DNA from: Elusimicrobiota bacterium
Lineage (GTDB): Bacteria; Elusimicrobiota; Elusimicrobia; UBA1565; UBA9628
DNA: 6,816 nt
Direction: 5' to 3'
Assembly: GCA_023700845.1 (NCBI GenBank)
Contig: JAMPYD010000105.1
Coordinates: 1-6,816, forward strand
Below are positions 1-6,542 of the stretch, one piece after another. The position numbers and the translations under genes were made by a program. Every line of letters begins with the position of its first letter. Positions within the stretch are counted from its first letter, which is position 1. Below the pieces are notes generated by a model that did no database searches, was not told the origin of the DNA, and saw only the letters and a list, made by a program, of their open reading frames with translations.

Positions 1-300
1 ATCCTCGTCGACACGGGCTCCAAGATGGACGACATCATCTTCCAGGAGTTCAAGGGCACGGGCAACATGGAGCTCGTGCTGTACCGCCAGGCGGCCGAGC
101 AGCGCATCTTCCCGGCGCTCAAGGTCCGCGACAGCGGCACCCGCAAGGAGGAGAAGCTGTTCACTCCCGAGTATCTCGAGGGCGTCTACAAGCTCCGCCG
201 CCTCGTGGCCGGCATGGGCGACATCGAGGCGATCAAGGCGCTGACCGAGATGATGCGCGTGCACAAGACCAACAAGGCGCTGCTGGAGTCCCTGAAATGA
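1..300 (+). CDS. rho: Transcription termination factor Rho, C-terminal part (5' end outside the window)
   Basis: This is the last 99 codons of Rho, the hexameric RNA-dependent ATPase/translocase that ends transcription. The reading frame is open from base 1, so the RNA-binding domain and the Walker motifs lie outside the window. What is seen aligns from memory with the E. coli Rho C-terminus almost without gaps. The R-loop motif DTGSKMD (window residues 4-10) matches E. coli residues 322-328. It is followed by EEFKGTGNMEL-like residues 16-25, then the SGTRKEE motif (45-51), whose Arg48 corresponds to the arginine finger R366. The closing helical part (LRRLVAGMGDIEA, then KTNKALLESLK) is also typical. 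The stop TGA (298-300) overlaps the start of ridA. No frameshift is visible. Identification is near certain; only the N-terminal architecture, such as possible extra inserts, is unknown. Confidence 0.97.
   Translation: MLVDTGSKMDDIIFQEFKGTGNMELVLYRQAAEQRIFPALKVRDSGTRKEEKLFTPEYLEGVYKLRRLVAGMGDIEAIKALTEMMRVHKTNKALLESLK
285..288 (+). promoter_or_regulatory. Shine-Dalgarno sequence (GGAG) of ridA
   Basis: GGAG lies 8 bases before the ATG at 297 and inside the rho coding sequence. It supports the ATG of the ATGA overlap as the true ridA start, so ridA can be initiated independently as well as by coupling to rho translation. Confidence 0.55.
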
Positions 301-689
301 GCGACACCAGGAAAATTCAGCCCGTCATCACGCAGAAGGCCCCGGGCGCGATCGGCCCGTACTCGCAGGGCATCTCCGCCGGCGAGATGGTCTTCGTGTC
401 GGGGCAGACGCCGCTGCGCGCGGACGGGACCTTCGTCGACGGGACCGTGGCCGAGCAGACCGAGCAGTGCCTGAAGAACATCGTCGAGGTCCTGCTGGCC
501 TCCGGGCTGACGATGGACGACGTGGTCAAGACCACGGTGTACATGACCGACCTCGGCAAGTTCGCGGAGATGAACGAGGTCTACGCGAAGCGCTTCCGGG
601 CGCCGTTCCCGGCGCGGGCGACCGTGCAGGTTTCGGCCCTGCCCAAGGGCTCGGCCGTCGAGATCGACGCCGTCGCGGTCCGGCCCTAG
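297..689 (+). CDS. ridA: RidA family reactive intermediate (enamine/imine) deaminase
   Basis: A 130-residue cytosolic protein of the RidA (YjgF/YER057c/UK114) family. The family hydrolyses reactive 2-aminoacrylate and related enamines/imines released by PLP enzymes, protecting those enzymes from damage. The length is the family norm. Visible family motifs are GAIGPYSQGI (18-27, with the conserved Tyr22), FVSGQTPL (33-40, Ser35), VVKTTVYMTDL (76-86), FAEMNEVYAKRF (89-100), and PARATVQV (105-112) with Arg107, the equivalent of the catalytic Arg105 of E. coli RidA. VEIDAVAV (121-128) carries Glu122, equivalent to Glu120. The active-site set is complete, so this looks like a true deaminase of the RidA subfamily rather than an Arg-less paralogue. 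The start overlaps the rho stop by ATGA, and a GGAG site precedes it. A TAG stop at 687-689 is followed six bases later by the next gene. Confidence 0.95.
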   Translation: MSDTRKIQPVITQKAPGAIGPYSQGISAGEMVFVSGQTPLRADGTFVDGTVAEQTEQCLKNIVEVLLASGLTMDDVVKTTVYMTDLGKFAEMNEVYAKRFRAPFPARATVQVSALPKGSAVEIDAVAVRP

Positions 690-695
690 GGCGCG

Positions 696-1640
696 ATGCT
701 TCCGCGCGCGATCGCGGCCGCGGCGCTGGCGCTGCTCATCAGCGGCGACGCCGCGCGCCTCGGCTGGGGCGCGGTCGGGCTGTGGCATCTCGTCTTCCCG
801 TACCTCTGGCTGTTCGTCCTCATCGAGGCGAGCCGCGCGCGCCGGCGCATCGAGGACGGCGAGGTCTTTCTCGCCGGCGCCGCGATGGCGATGCTCTACG
901 GCGGCGTCTACGCCAAGGATCTCCAGTACGGCTTCCATCCGTTCGGCGTCGACTGGCTCGGCGTCCCCGGCGCGCTCTTCGACGGGGGCATGACCGCGGT
1001 CCTGGCTTTCCACGCCGCCGACCGCCTGCGCCCGCGCGGCGACGCCGAGCCCGAGGGGATGGGCGTGCTCGCCATGATCTTCCTCGTCTTCGCCTTCGGC
1101 GCGGCCGCGTCCGTCTACGGCGTGAAGACCGCCCTCGACTTCTACCGGGCGGACCGCATGCTGGGGCCGACCTGGCTCGTCGCCGACATCCTCTTCGCCG
1201 GGGCCGCCTGGGCGCTGGCCCGCCGCGCGTGGAGCCGCTCCGAGGAGGACCGGGAGGCGGGCCGCGAGCGCTGGATCTGGGCCCTGGCCGCGTTCGCGGT
1301 CTGGCTTCCCGGCGCGCGCATCATCGCCCGCGCCTGCATGGCCGTGGAGCTTCCCGGCGTCCTGCTCTACTTCTTCGTCGGAGCCTGGACCGCCGCGGCG
1401 GGCTGGCTGTTCTGGCGCCTGTGGCGGGAGCGGGGCCACGGCGACATCTTCCCCGTCTCGGGGTCCCGGCCCGCCCTGGCCGCGGGCGCCTGGCGCGCCG
1501 CCGGGGCGCTGCTTCTCGTCCTGGCCCTGGGCGAGGATCTCAACGACGTCAGCGCCGCCGGCATCTTCTCCGCCGCGATCGACTGGCCGTCCCGCGCGCT
1601 GTTCGCGTGGGCCTTCCTGACTTCACGCCTGAAGGTTTGA
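696..1640 (+). CDS. Polytopic integral membrane protein of unknown function
   Basis: A 314-residue protein that I do not recognise as a named family. It is strongly hydrophobic, with about 8-10 likely membrane helices, roughly at residues 5-18, 29-45, 57-73, 90-106, 122-140, 160-176, 193-211, 219-240, 263-279 and 298-310. Short charged loops lie between them, such as RARRRIEDGE (47-56) and an Arg/Glu-rich stretch near 178-192. Aromatic residues cluster at helix ends (for example LQYGFHPFGVDWLG, 76-89). No catalytic or transporter signature is evident. Translation probably starts at the ATG at 696, six bases after the ridA stop, with a weak AGGG at 688-691 as ribosome site. The spacing makes it the third gene of a rho-ridA run. 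The TGA stop lies 18 bp inside the 3' end of the opposing glycosylase gene. Codon use matches its neighbours, so there is no sign of recent transfer. Confidence 0.82.
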   Translation: MLPRAIAAAALALLISGDAARLGWGAVGLWHLVFPYLWLFVLIEASRARRRIEDGEVFLAGAAMAMLYGGVYAKDLQYGFHPFGVDWLGVPGALFDGGMTAVLAFHAADRLRPRGDAEPEGMGVLAMIFLVFAFGAAASVYGVKTALDFYRADRMLGPTWLVADILFAGAAWALARRAWSRSEEDREAGRERWIWALAAFAVWLPGARIIARACMAVELPGVLLYFFVGAWTAAAGWLFWRLWRERGHGDIFPVSGSRPALAAGAWRAAGALLLVLALGEDLNDVSAAGIFSAAIDWPSRALFAWAFLTSRLKV

Positions 1641-2792
1641 CGGCGCGGTGATCTCCTCCGCGCCGAGGAAGCGCGCGAGCGAGCGCAGGGCCGCCGCCGT
1701 CCCCGCCAGGGCGTCGTCGCCGGGCTTCCCGGAGAAATGGACGGAGCGGACCTCCAGGCGCTTCTCCTCGCGGTGGTTCTTGGGGTCGAGGCGCCCGATC
1801 AATTTTCCGTCGTGCAGGATCGGCATCGAGTAGTAGCCGTGGACGCGCTTGGCCGCCGGGACGTACACCTCGATCTTGTAGTCGAAGCCGAACAGCGCCT
1901 TGGCCCGGCCGCGGTGCCACAGCAAGGAGTCGAACGGGGAGATCAGGGCCGTGCCGCGGGCCGGCGGGGGGGACTCGAGCGCGGGCAGGTCCGACGCCCG
2001 CGCGAACCAGCGTCCGGCCCGGCCCTCGACGCCGATCTCGACGGCCTCGCCGCTGAGGAGCATCGCCTTGAGCGCGCGGCGGCGCTCGGCGGCGTCGATC
2101 TTCGGGAAGGTCATGTAGCGCGGCAGATCGGCCTCGGACGCGGCGCCCAGCGCGCGGAGGGTCTTGCCCAAGTGCCAGCGGGGGAACTCCGCTCGCGGGA
2201 GCGGTTCGACCGGGGTCAAAACGCGCTCGGCCAGGTCGTAGCTCTTCTGGAAGTGCCGGCGGGAATGGACGGCGAGGCGGCCCGTCATCCACAGGTAGTG
2301 CAGGGCGTGATGGGCGGGCTTCCAGTCCCACCAGCCCGCGGACTTGCCCCGCGCCGCGGGGCGCTCGAAATCCGAGGTCGAGAGCGGGCCGCGGGTCCGG
2401 ATCTCGCCCTCGACGCGGCTCAGGACGCGGGGGTTCGCCTTGAGCCAGGTCGACCAGCCCGTGTGGCGGCGGCGGTAGTCGGCCATCGCGCGCGCCCAGG
2501 CCGGGCGGTCCCCGTCGGCGATCAGGCAGGCGGCGTGGGACCAGTACTCGAACAGCGCGCGCCGCTCGTAGACCAGGCGGCTCAGCTCGGCGCGGTCGTA
2601 TGCCCCGAAGCGGCTCCACAGCGTGAGCTCGTGGGCGCGCGCCGCGACGTTGATCGAGTCGAGCTGCAGGCCGCCCGCGTCGGAGACGAACTCCGCCAGG
2701 CTCCGCTCGTTCAGCTCCCGCCCCAGGGGGCGGTCGAGATGCTGGCGGCTCAGGAACAGGCGCGCGGCGGCCTCGAGGGGGATCGTCCTCAT
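1623..2792 (-). CDS. ycaQ: Winged-helix DNA glycosylase, YcaQ/AlkX type (HTH_42 family)
   Basis: A 389-residue protein of the HTH_42 (formerly DUF1006) family, whose characterised members AlkZ and E. coli YcaQ (AlkX) are DNA glycosylases that unhook interstrand crosslinks or excise bulky N7-alkyl purines. Family blocks seen are GLQLDSINVAARAHELTLWSR (residues 41-61), FEYWSHAACL (81-90), GWWDWKPAHHALHYLW (153-168), SPFDSLLWHRGRAKALFGFDYKIEVYVPAAKRVHGYYSMPIL (285-326) and LIGRLDPK (331-338). The catalytic motif is Q43-L44-D45, i.e. QxD as in YcaQ/AlkX rather than the QxQ of AlkZ, which suggests broad crosslink repair. Length and order match the family. The start ATG (2792-2790) overlaps the TGA stop of the upstream histidine kinase gene as ATGA, giving likely translational coupling. 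The 3' end overlaps the convergent membrane-protein gene by 18 bp. It acts in the cytoplasm on DNA; function is inferred from family. Confidence 0.93.
   Translation of the reverse strand: MRTIPLEAAARLFLSRQHLDRPLGRELNERSLAEFVSDAGGLQLDSINVAARAHELTLWSRFGAYDRAELSRLVYERRALFEYWSHAACLIADGDRPAWARAMADYRRRHTGWSTWLKANPRVLSRVEGEIRTRGPLSTSDFERPAARGKSAGWWDWKPAHHALHYLWMTGRLAVHSRRHFQKSYDLAERVLTPVEPLPRAEFPRWHLGKTLRALGAASEADLPRYMTFPKIDAAERRRALKAMLLSGEAVEIGVEGRAGRWFARASDLPALESPPPARGTALISPFDSLLWHRGRAKALFGFDYKIEVYVPAAKRVHGYYSMPILHDGKLIGRLDPKNHREEKRLEVRSVHFSGKPGDDALAGTAAALRSLARFLGAEEITAPSNLQA
1641..1665 (+). other. GC-only stem-loop right after the membrane-protein stop
   Basis: CGGCGCGG (1641-1648) and CCGCGCCG (1658-1665) form a perfect 8-bp stem around a 9-base loop, beginning on the base after the + strand stop codon. 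No T-run follows, so it is not a standard intrinsic terminator. It could protect the 3' end of the + strand mRNA or help transcription stop together with Rho. The same bases encode the C-terminal part of the glycosylase on the other strand, and GC-rich coding DNA often gives such stems by chance. Confidence 0.35.
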
Positions 2793-4873
2793 TTCCCGCG
2801 GTCGAGAATCTCGCGCACCAGGGCCGGCAGCTTCTCGAGGGCGAACGGCTTGGCGAGGAACGGGTGCTTCCCGTCGCGGATGGCCGCCTCGGCCCGGCCC
2901 GTCGCGTGGCCGCTGATGAACAGGACCTTGAAGCCCGGCTCCTCCGCGGCGATGCGCGCGTAGACCTCGTCGCCCGTGAGACGGGGCATGACCACGTCGA
3001 GCACGGCCATCGCCACCTTCCCGGCGTTCTCGGAGTAGAGGCGCCAGGCGTCCTCTCCGTCGGCGGCGACGAGCAGGCGGTAGCCCAGCGGCTCGAGGAC
3101 GCGCACGAGGACCCCCCGCACGGCCGCGTCGTCGTCGGCGAGCAGGAGGGTCTCCGTTCCGCGGACCGGCGCCGGGGCGGGCGCGGGAGTGGGCGTCGGC
3201 TGCGGCGCGCGGCGCGTCGCGGGCAGGTAGAGCCGGAACTCGGTCCCACCCGGGCGGCTGGCGAGGTCGATGGCGCCTTTGTGGTCGGCGACGATGCCGT
3301 AGACGATCGACAGGCCGAGGCCCGTGCCCTGGCCGCTCTTCTTCGTGGAGAAGAACGGCTCGAAGATCATCGAGCGGATGTCCTCGGGGATGCCCGCGCC
3401 CGTGTCGGCGACGGCGAGGACGGCGTAGTCGCCGGCGGGCAGGGCGCCGTGGGACAGGACCTCGGCCTTCGCGACGGTCCGGGCTCGCGTCGAGACGGTG
3501 ATTTTCCCGGACCCGGACATCGCGTCGCGCGCGTTGAGGCAGAGGTTGAGGAGCACCTGCTCGAGCTGGTCGGCGGAGGCCAGCACCGTCGGGGCCGCGG
3601 GGTCGAGGTCGAGCGCGAGCTCGACCTTCTCGCCGGCCGCGAGCCGGAGAATCTTCTCGTTCGACGAGACGGCCTCGTTGAGGTCGAGCGGCTTCTTCTC
3701 CGCGCCGTGCCGCGTCATCGACAGCAGGCGCTTGGCCAGCGCCCCGCCCCGGCGGCAGGCGGTGACGATGTCCCCGGCGTCCGCGGCGGTCTGGGAGCCG
3801 GAGGCGGCGGCGCCGCGGATCAGCTCGGCGAGCCCGGCGACCCCGGTGAGGACGTTGTTGAACTCGTGCGCGACGGCCCCGGACAGGCGGCCGACGGCCT
3901 CCATCTTCTGGGCCTGGACGAGCTCGCGCGTGCGCCGGTCCACCTCGGTCTCCAGGCGGTCGCGCGAGCGCCGCAGCTCCAACTCCGCGCGCTCGCGCTC
4001 CCAGACGAGGGCGGCCATCGCGTAGCAGCTGAGCGCGGTCGTCGCGAGGAATCCCTGGAGGAGGAGGAGATCCGCTCCGCCGGGCGCGAGCGCGAAGGGG
4101 CCGCGGCCGTGCAAGGTCCCGAAGAGGGCGGCGCCGGTCAGGACGGCGACGGCGGCCGCGGAGCCTCGGATTCCGTAGCGGAAGGATGCCCACACGATCC
4201 CGGGCAGGACGAGGTAGGCGGTGGGGTAGCTGTGGCGGAAGAAGACGAACCAGAGGGTTCCCCCGAACACGAGCGCCAAGGCCCCCGCCTCCGCCCAGCC
4301 GCCCCGGAACCTCTGCGGCGGGGACGCGCACCAGGCCAGGATCAGCGGCGCGCCGATGACGACGCCGGAGGCGTCCCCGAGCCACCAGGTCAGCCAAGCC
4401 GCGGCCGCTGCGGAGGAAGGGAGCATCCCCGCAGCCCACAAGGTCGCGACGCCGATGCTCGCGCTGACCATGGTCGCGAGGGCCCCGGCGAAGATCGCCA
4501 GCTTGAGCAGGTCGGCGGCGCGTTCGACCGCGCGCCGGCCTCCGGCGAAGCGGTTCACCGCCCAGGCGCCGGCGACGGCCTCGAGCGTGTTGCCCGCGGC
4601 GATGCCCAGGGCCGACAGGAGGCAGGCCGCGAGGCCGAATTCGTGGCGCGAGAGGGCCGCGTGGAAGTTGATCAGGAAGGCGCCCGCGAACAGGCCGGGC
4701 CAGCAGGAGGGACCCAGGACGAGCAGGGCGCCCAAGGCGATCGCCGACGGCGGCCACACGGCGCTGACGCTGGGGTTGACGACGGCCAGCGCGAGGCCGA
4801 TCTTCGCCGCGAGGGCGTAGACCGCGGCCAGGCCCGTGATCGCCGCCGCGCGCGCCGGGTTGATCGTTATCAA
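2789..4873 (-). CDS. MASE1-domain hybrid sensor histidine kinase with C-terminal receiver
   Basis: A 694-residue inner-membrane hybrid histidine kinase. Residues about 10-292 form a MASE1 sensory domain with some 8-10 membrane helices, including the signature-like WPPSAIALGALLVLG (40-54), WPGLFAGAFLINF (58-70) and NTLEAVAGAWAVNRF (95-109). A charged, probably coiled-coil helix (292-322) leads to the HisKA H-box GAVAHEFNN with phospho-acceptor His336. The ATPase domain shows the N-box around LNLCLNARD (442-450; Asn443, Asn447), the G1 box DTGAGIP (490-496), the F-box FEPFFS (504-509) and the G2 box GQGTGLGLS (514-522). A Pro/Thr/Ala linker (557-570) joins a receiver domain (about 575-690) with acidic Asp580-582, phospho-acceptor Asp626, Ser654 and Lys675. 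All catalytic residues are present. There is no PAS domain, output domain or neighbouring response regulator. The start is TTG (4873-4871) with no ribosome site. The signal sensed by MASE1 is unknown. The stop overlaps the glycosylase start. Confidence 0.94.
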   Translation of the reverse strand: MITINPARAAAITGLAAVYALAAKIGLALAVVNPSVSAVWPPSAIALGALLVLGPSCWPGLFAGAFLINFHAALSRHEFGLAACLLSALGIAAGNTLEAVAGAWAVNRFAGGRRAVERAADLLKLAIFAGALATMVSASIGVATLWAAGMLPSSAAAAAWLTWWLGDASGVVIGAPLILAWCASPPQRFRGGWAEAGALALVFGGTLWFVFFRHSYPTAYLVLPGIVWASFRYGIRGSAAAVAVLTGAALFGTLHGRGPFALAPGGADLLLLQGFLATTALSCYAMAALVWERERAELELRRSRDRLETEVDRRTRELVQAQKMEAVGRLSGAVAHEFNNVLTGVAGLAELIRGAAASGSQTAADAGDIVTACRRGGALAKRLLSMTRHGAEKKPLDLNEAVSSNEKILRLAAGEKVELALDLDPAAPTVLASADQLEQVLLNLCLNARDAMSGSGKITVSTRARTVAKAEVLSHGALPAGDYAVLAVADTGAGIPEDIRSMIFEPFFSTKKSGQGTGLGLSIVYGIVADHKGAIDLASRPGGTEFRLYLPATRRAPQPTPTPAPAPAPVRGTETLLLADDDAAVRGVLVRVLEPLGYRLLVAADGEDAWRLYSENAGKVAMAVLDVVMPRLTGDEVYARIAAEEPGFKVLFISGHATGRAEAAIRDGKHPFLAKPFALEKLPALVREILDRGK

Positions 4874-4882
4874 GGGACCAGG

Positions 4883-4911
4883 AGTATATCGGGTTTGCCG
4901 TGACGGGGCAA
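4883..4911 (-). promoter_or_regulatory. Predicted sigma-70-type promoter for the kinase-glycosylase pair
   Basis: Reading the minus strand, TTGCCC (4911-4906) is followed after exactly 17 bases by TATACT (4888-4883), a 5/6 match to the -10 consensus. It lies in the 54-bp gap between the phospholipase stop and the kinase start. The expected start of transcription (about 4877-4875) is only 1-4 bases before the TTG codon, so the transcript would be nearly leaderless. This agrees with the absence of any Shine-Dalgarno sequence there. Promoter rules of this organism are unknown. Confidence 0.5.
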
Positions 4912-4927
4912 TGTCGCCGGGGTGATG

Positions 4928-6409
4928 TCAGAGGATCGGCTGCAGCGGCAAGGCCCGGAGCAGGAGCAGGTGCAGCCGCTTCTTGAGCGGCGCTCCGGCG
5001 TCTCCCTCGCCGCTCGCCGCGTCCCAGCTGTTCTCGGGGAGCATGTCGCGCAGGATGGAGGCCTCGACGCGCCCCGCCAGCGCACGGCCGCGCACGAGCA
5101 CGCCGACCTCGGTGTTCAGGTTGGCCGAGCGCGGGTCCAGGTTGAAGGTGCCGACGAACACGGACTTCCCGTCGACGACGACCGTCTTGGCGTGGATGGC
5201 GAACACGGGCGCCTTGGCCCCGAACTCCGCGCGGCGCTCGATCATCTCGCTCTCGACCGCGGGGTGGGGCTTGAACTCGAAGACCTTCACCCCCGAGGCG
5301 AGCAGGCGGGCGCGTATCTTGCGGTAGCCGCTGAAGGCGGCGAGGTTGTCCGTCGAGGCGAACGAGTTCGTGACGATGCGGACGTCGACCCGCTTCGCGA
5401 GCGCGGCGAAGAAGGCCAGGCCTTCGGCCGACAGGACCAGGTAGGGGGATTGGATGACGACGCGCTCGCGGGCGCCGCCCACCGCCGCGGCCAGCGCGCT
5501 CGTCGAGCCGCCTCCGCCCGCGAGGCCTTTCGACTCGTTCTTGCCCGGCCGGTCGCCGATGAAGGTCACGTCTTTTTCCCAGACCAAGGCGCCGAGGAGC
5601 GACGCAAAGCGGCCGGGAAGCTCGAGCAAAGCCCGGCGCGGGCCCGGCGCGAGGTTGGCGGGGTCCGCGGCGTAGCGGTGCAGCTCCCGGTAGACCCCGT
5701 CGCGACGCTCCGGCGTCATCGCGGCGACCTCGCTCTCGAGCAAAGTCTCGATCGGCGCGACGAGCGGGCTCGCCCAGAAGGCCTCGAAGTGGCGCTCCAC
5801 GGACCGGGTCTCCGGCCCCATCAGCAGCAGGTCCCGGTCGCGGAAGTTGTATTCGCGGTCGTAGTCGAAGTACTCGTCGGCCACGTTGCGGCCGCCGACG
5901 ATCGCGACGCGGCCGTCGACGAGGAAGACCTTGTCGTGCATGCGCTGGTTCGCGTCGCGAAAGCCGGTCGCGAGGTTCCACAGCCGCCGGGCCCGCGAGA
6001 CGCCGACGTTGTGCTTGGGATTGTAGACGCGGATCTCGACGCCGGGGTGCGCGGCGAGCGCCAGCAGGCTCTCCGAGCCGGCGTCCAGCAGGAAATCGTC
6101 CACCAGCACCCGGACCTTGACGCCGTTCTCCGCGGCCCGAAGCAGGCGCTGGGCGGCGAGTATGCCGATGTTGTCGGCGCTCCAGATGAAGTACTGCACG
6201 TCGATGGTCTTCGCCGCCTGCGAGCTGAGCCAGGCGCGCGCCAGGAGCGACTCCTCGCCCTTCTCGAAGGCGTACACGCCGTTGAGGCCGGGATGCGCGG
6301 CCAGGAGGCGGGAGAAGCCGCCCCAGAACGCGGGGTCGCGTCCGTCTTCGGAGGGCGCGGCCGCCCCGAGCGGGGCGGCGAGGAAAGCGGCCAGCGCGAG
6401 AAAGAGCAT
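4928..6409 (-). CDS. Secreted/periplasmic two-HKD phospholipase D family protein, ClsC-like cardiolipin synthase
   Basis: A 493-residue phospholipase D superfamily protein with two catalytic HKD motifs: H158-x-K160-x4-D165 followed by a GGRN motif (172-175), and H406-x-K408-x4-D413 followed by GTFNLDPRSANLNTE (420-434). The paired GGRNxxDEYF and FNLDPRSxNLNTE blocks and the hydrophobic C-terminus ending in LPLQPIL resemble E. coli ClsC (YmdC), which makes cardiolipin from phosphatidylglycerol and phosphatidylethanolamine. Phospholipase or other phosphatidyl-transfer activity is the alternative. Residues 1-18 (MLFLALAAFLAAPLGAAA) form a signal peptide or anchor, which decides the start: the frame stays open upstream to 6670, but that extension is low-complexity and faces the divergent promoter region. 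The ATG (6409-6407) has no ribosome site but a TACACT hexamer six bases before it. The TGA stop is 54 bp before the kinase gene. I see no ClsC partner (macrodomain YmdB) in the window. Confidence 0.9.
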   Translation of the reverse strand: MLFLALAAFLAAPLGAAAPSEDGRDPAFWGGFSRLLAAHPGLNGVYAFEKGEESLLARAWLSSQAAKTIDVQYFIWSADNIGILAAQRLLRAAENGVKVRVLVDDFLLDAGSESLLALAAHPGVEIRVYNPKHNVGVSRARRLWNLATGFRDANQRMHDKVFLVDGRVAIVGGRNVADEYFDYDREYNFRDRDLLLMGPETRSVERHFEAFWASPLVAPIETLLESEVAAMTPERRDGVYRELHRYAADPANLAPGPRRALLELPGRFASLLGALVWEKDVTFIGDRPGKNESKGLAGGGGSTSALAAAVGGARERVVIQSPYLVLSAEGLAFFAALAKRVDVRIVTNSFASTDNLAAFSGYRKIRARLLASGVKVFEFKPHPAVESEMIERRAEFGAKAPVFAIHAKTVVVDGKSVFVGTFNLDPRSANLNTEVGVLVRGRALAGRVEASILRDMLPENSWDAASGEGDAGAPLKKRLHLLLLRALPLQPIL

Positions 6410-6415
6410 CGGTTT

Positions 6416-6421
6416 AGTGTA
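6416..6421 (-). promoter_or_regulatory. Possible -10 element of the phospholipase gene (leaderless start)
   Basis: TACACT on the minus strand (4/6 to TATAAT) ends six bases before the ATG at 6409, so transcription would begin on or next to the A of the start codon. No convincing -35 lies 16-18 bases upstream, and no purine-rich ribosome site exists. The match is modest on its own; the parallel with the kinase gene strengthens it. Confidence 0.35.
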
Positions 6422-6453
6422 CGAAGATTCGCGCGGCGCCTTCACGCCTTGAT

Positions 6454-6473
6454 GTCCGGCACCGGACTTCCGG
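6454..6473. repeat. Three alternating TCCGG half-sites with 7-bp spacing
   Basis: TCCGG (6455-6459), its complement CCGGA (6462-6466) and TCCGG again (6469-6473) sit head-to-head with starts every 7 bases, in the spacer between two divergent genes. The first two form a GTCCGG-CA-CCGGAC palindrome. This is the layout of an operator for a dimeric regulator, but short GC-only motifs are common in such DNA. Confidence 0.35.
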
Positions 6474-6491
6474 CCTAGAAAGCCTAGGCCG
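6471..6491. repeat. Inverted repeat / hairpin in the divergent spacer
   Basis: CGGCCTAG (6471-6478) and CTAGGCCG (6484-6491) are perfect 8-bp arms around the loop AAAGC. The CTAG cores make it less likely to be mere GC bias, because CTAG is rare in most GC-rich bacterial DNA. It lies 62 bp upstream of the phospholipase start and 93 bp upstream of the secreted-protein start. There is no T-run on either side, so an operator is more likely than a terminator. Confidence 0.45.
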
Positions 6492-6542
6492 ACTGCCAAG
6501 CCCGGCGTTTCCCCATGGGCCCACGTCGCTAAGCAACGGCTC

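Noticed and set aside
186..1439. 417-codon minus-strand open frame antisense to rho, ridA and the membrane-protein gene
   Set aside because: Its product is Arg/Gly/Pro/Asp-rich low-complexity sequence with no motif, and it lies opposite three well-supported genes. This is the usual stop-free shadow in GC-rich DNA.
3170..3205. Repeat-like GC-rich tract inside the kinase gene
   Set aside because: It simply encodes the Pro/Thr/Ala linker between the ATPase and receiver domains; no true tandem DNA repeat or mobile element is present.
2864..4903. 679-codon + strand open frame antisense to the histidine kinase
   Set aside because: Composition is Arg/Gly/Glu/Asp-rich with no domain pattern, and the opposite strand has complete kinase and receiver motifs.
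4871..4930. Possible stop-codon readthrough fusion of phospholipase and kinase
   Set aside because: The two genes are in the same frame with one TGA and 18 sense codons between them. That happens by chance in one of three cases, a promoter lies in the gap, and both proteins are complete with their own membrane-targeting starts.
2793..5981. Long upstream extension of the glycosylase frame (a 1452-codon open frame in total)
   Set aside because: Only the last 389 codons look like protein. The rest is Arg/Pro-rich shadow sequence over the kinase and phospholipase genes, and the ATG at 2792 in the ATGA overlap is the natural start.
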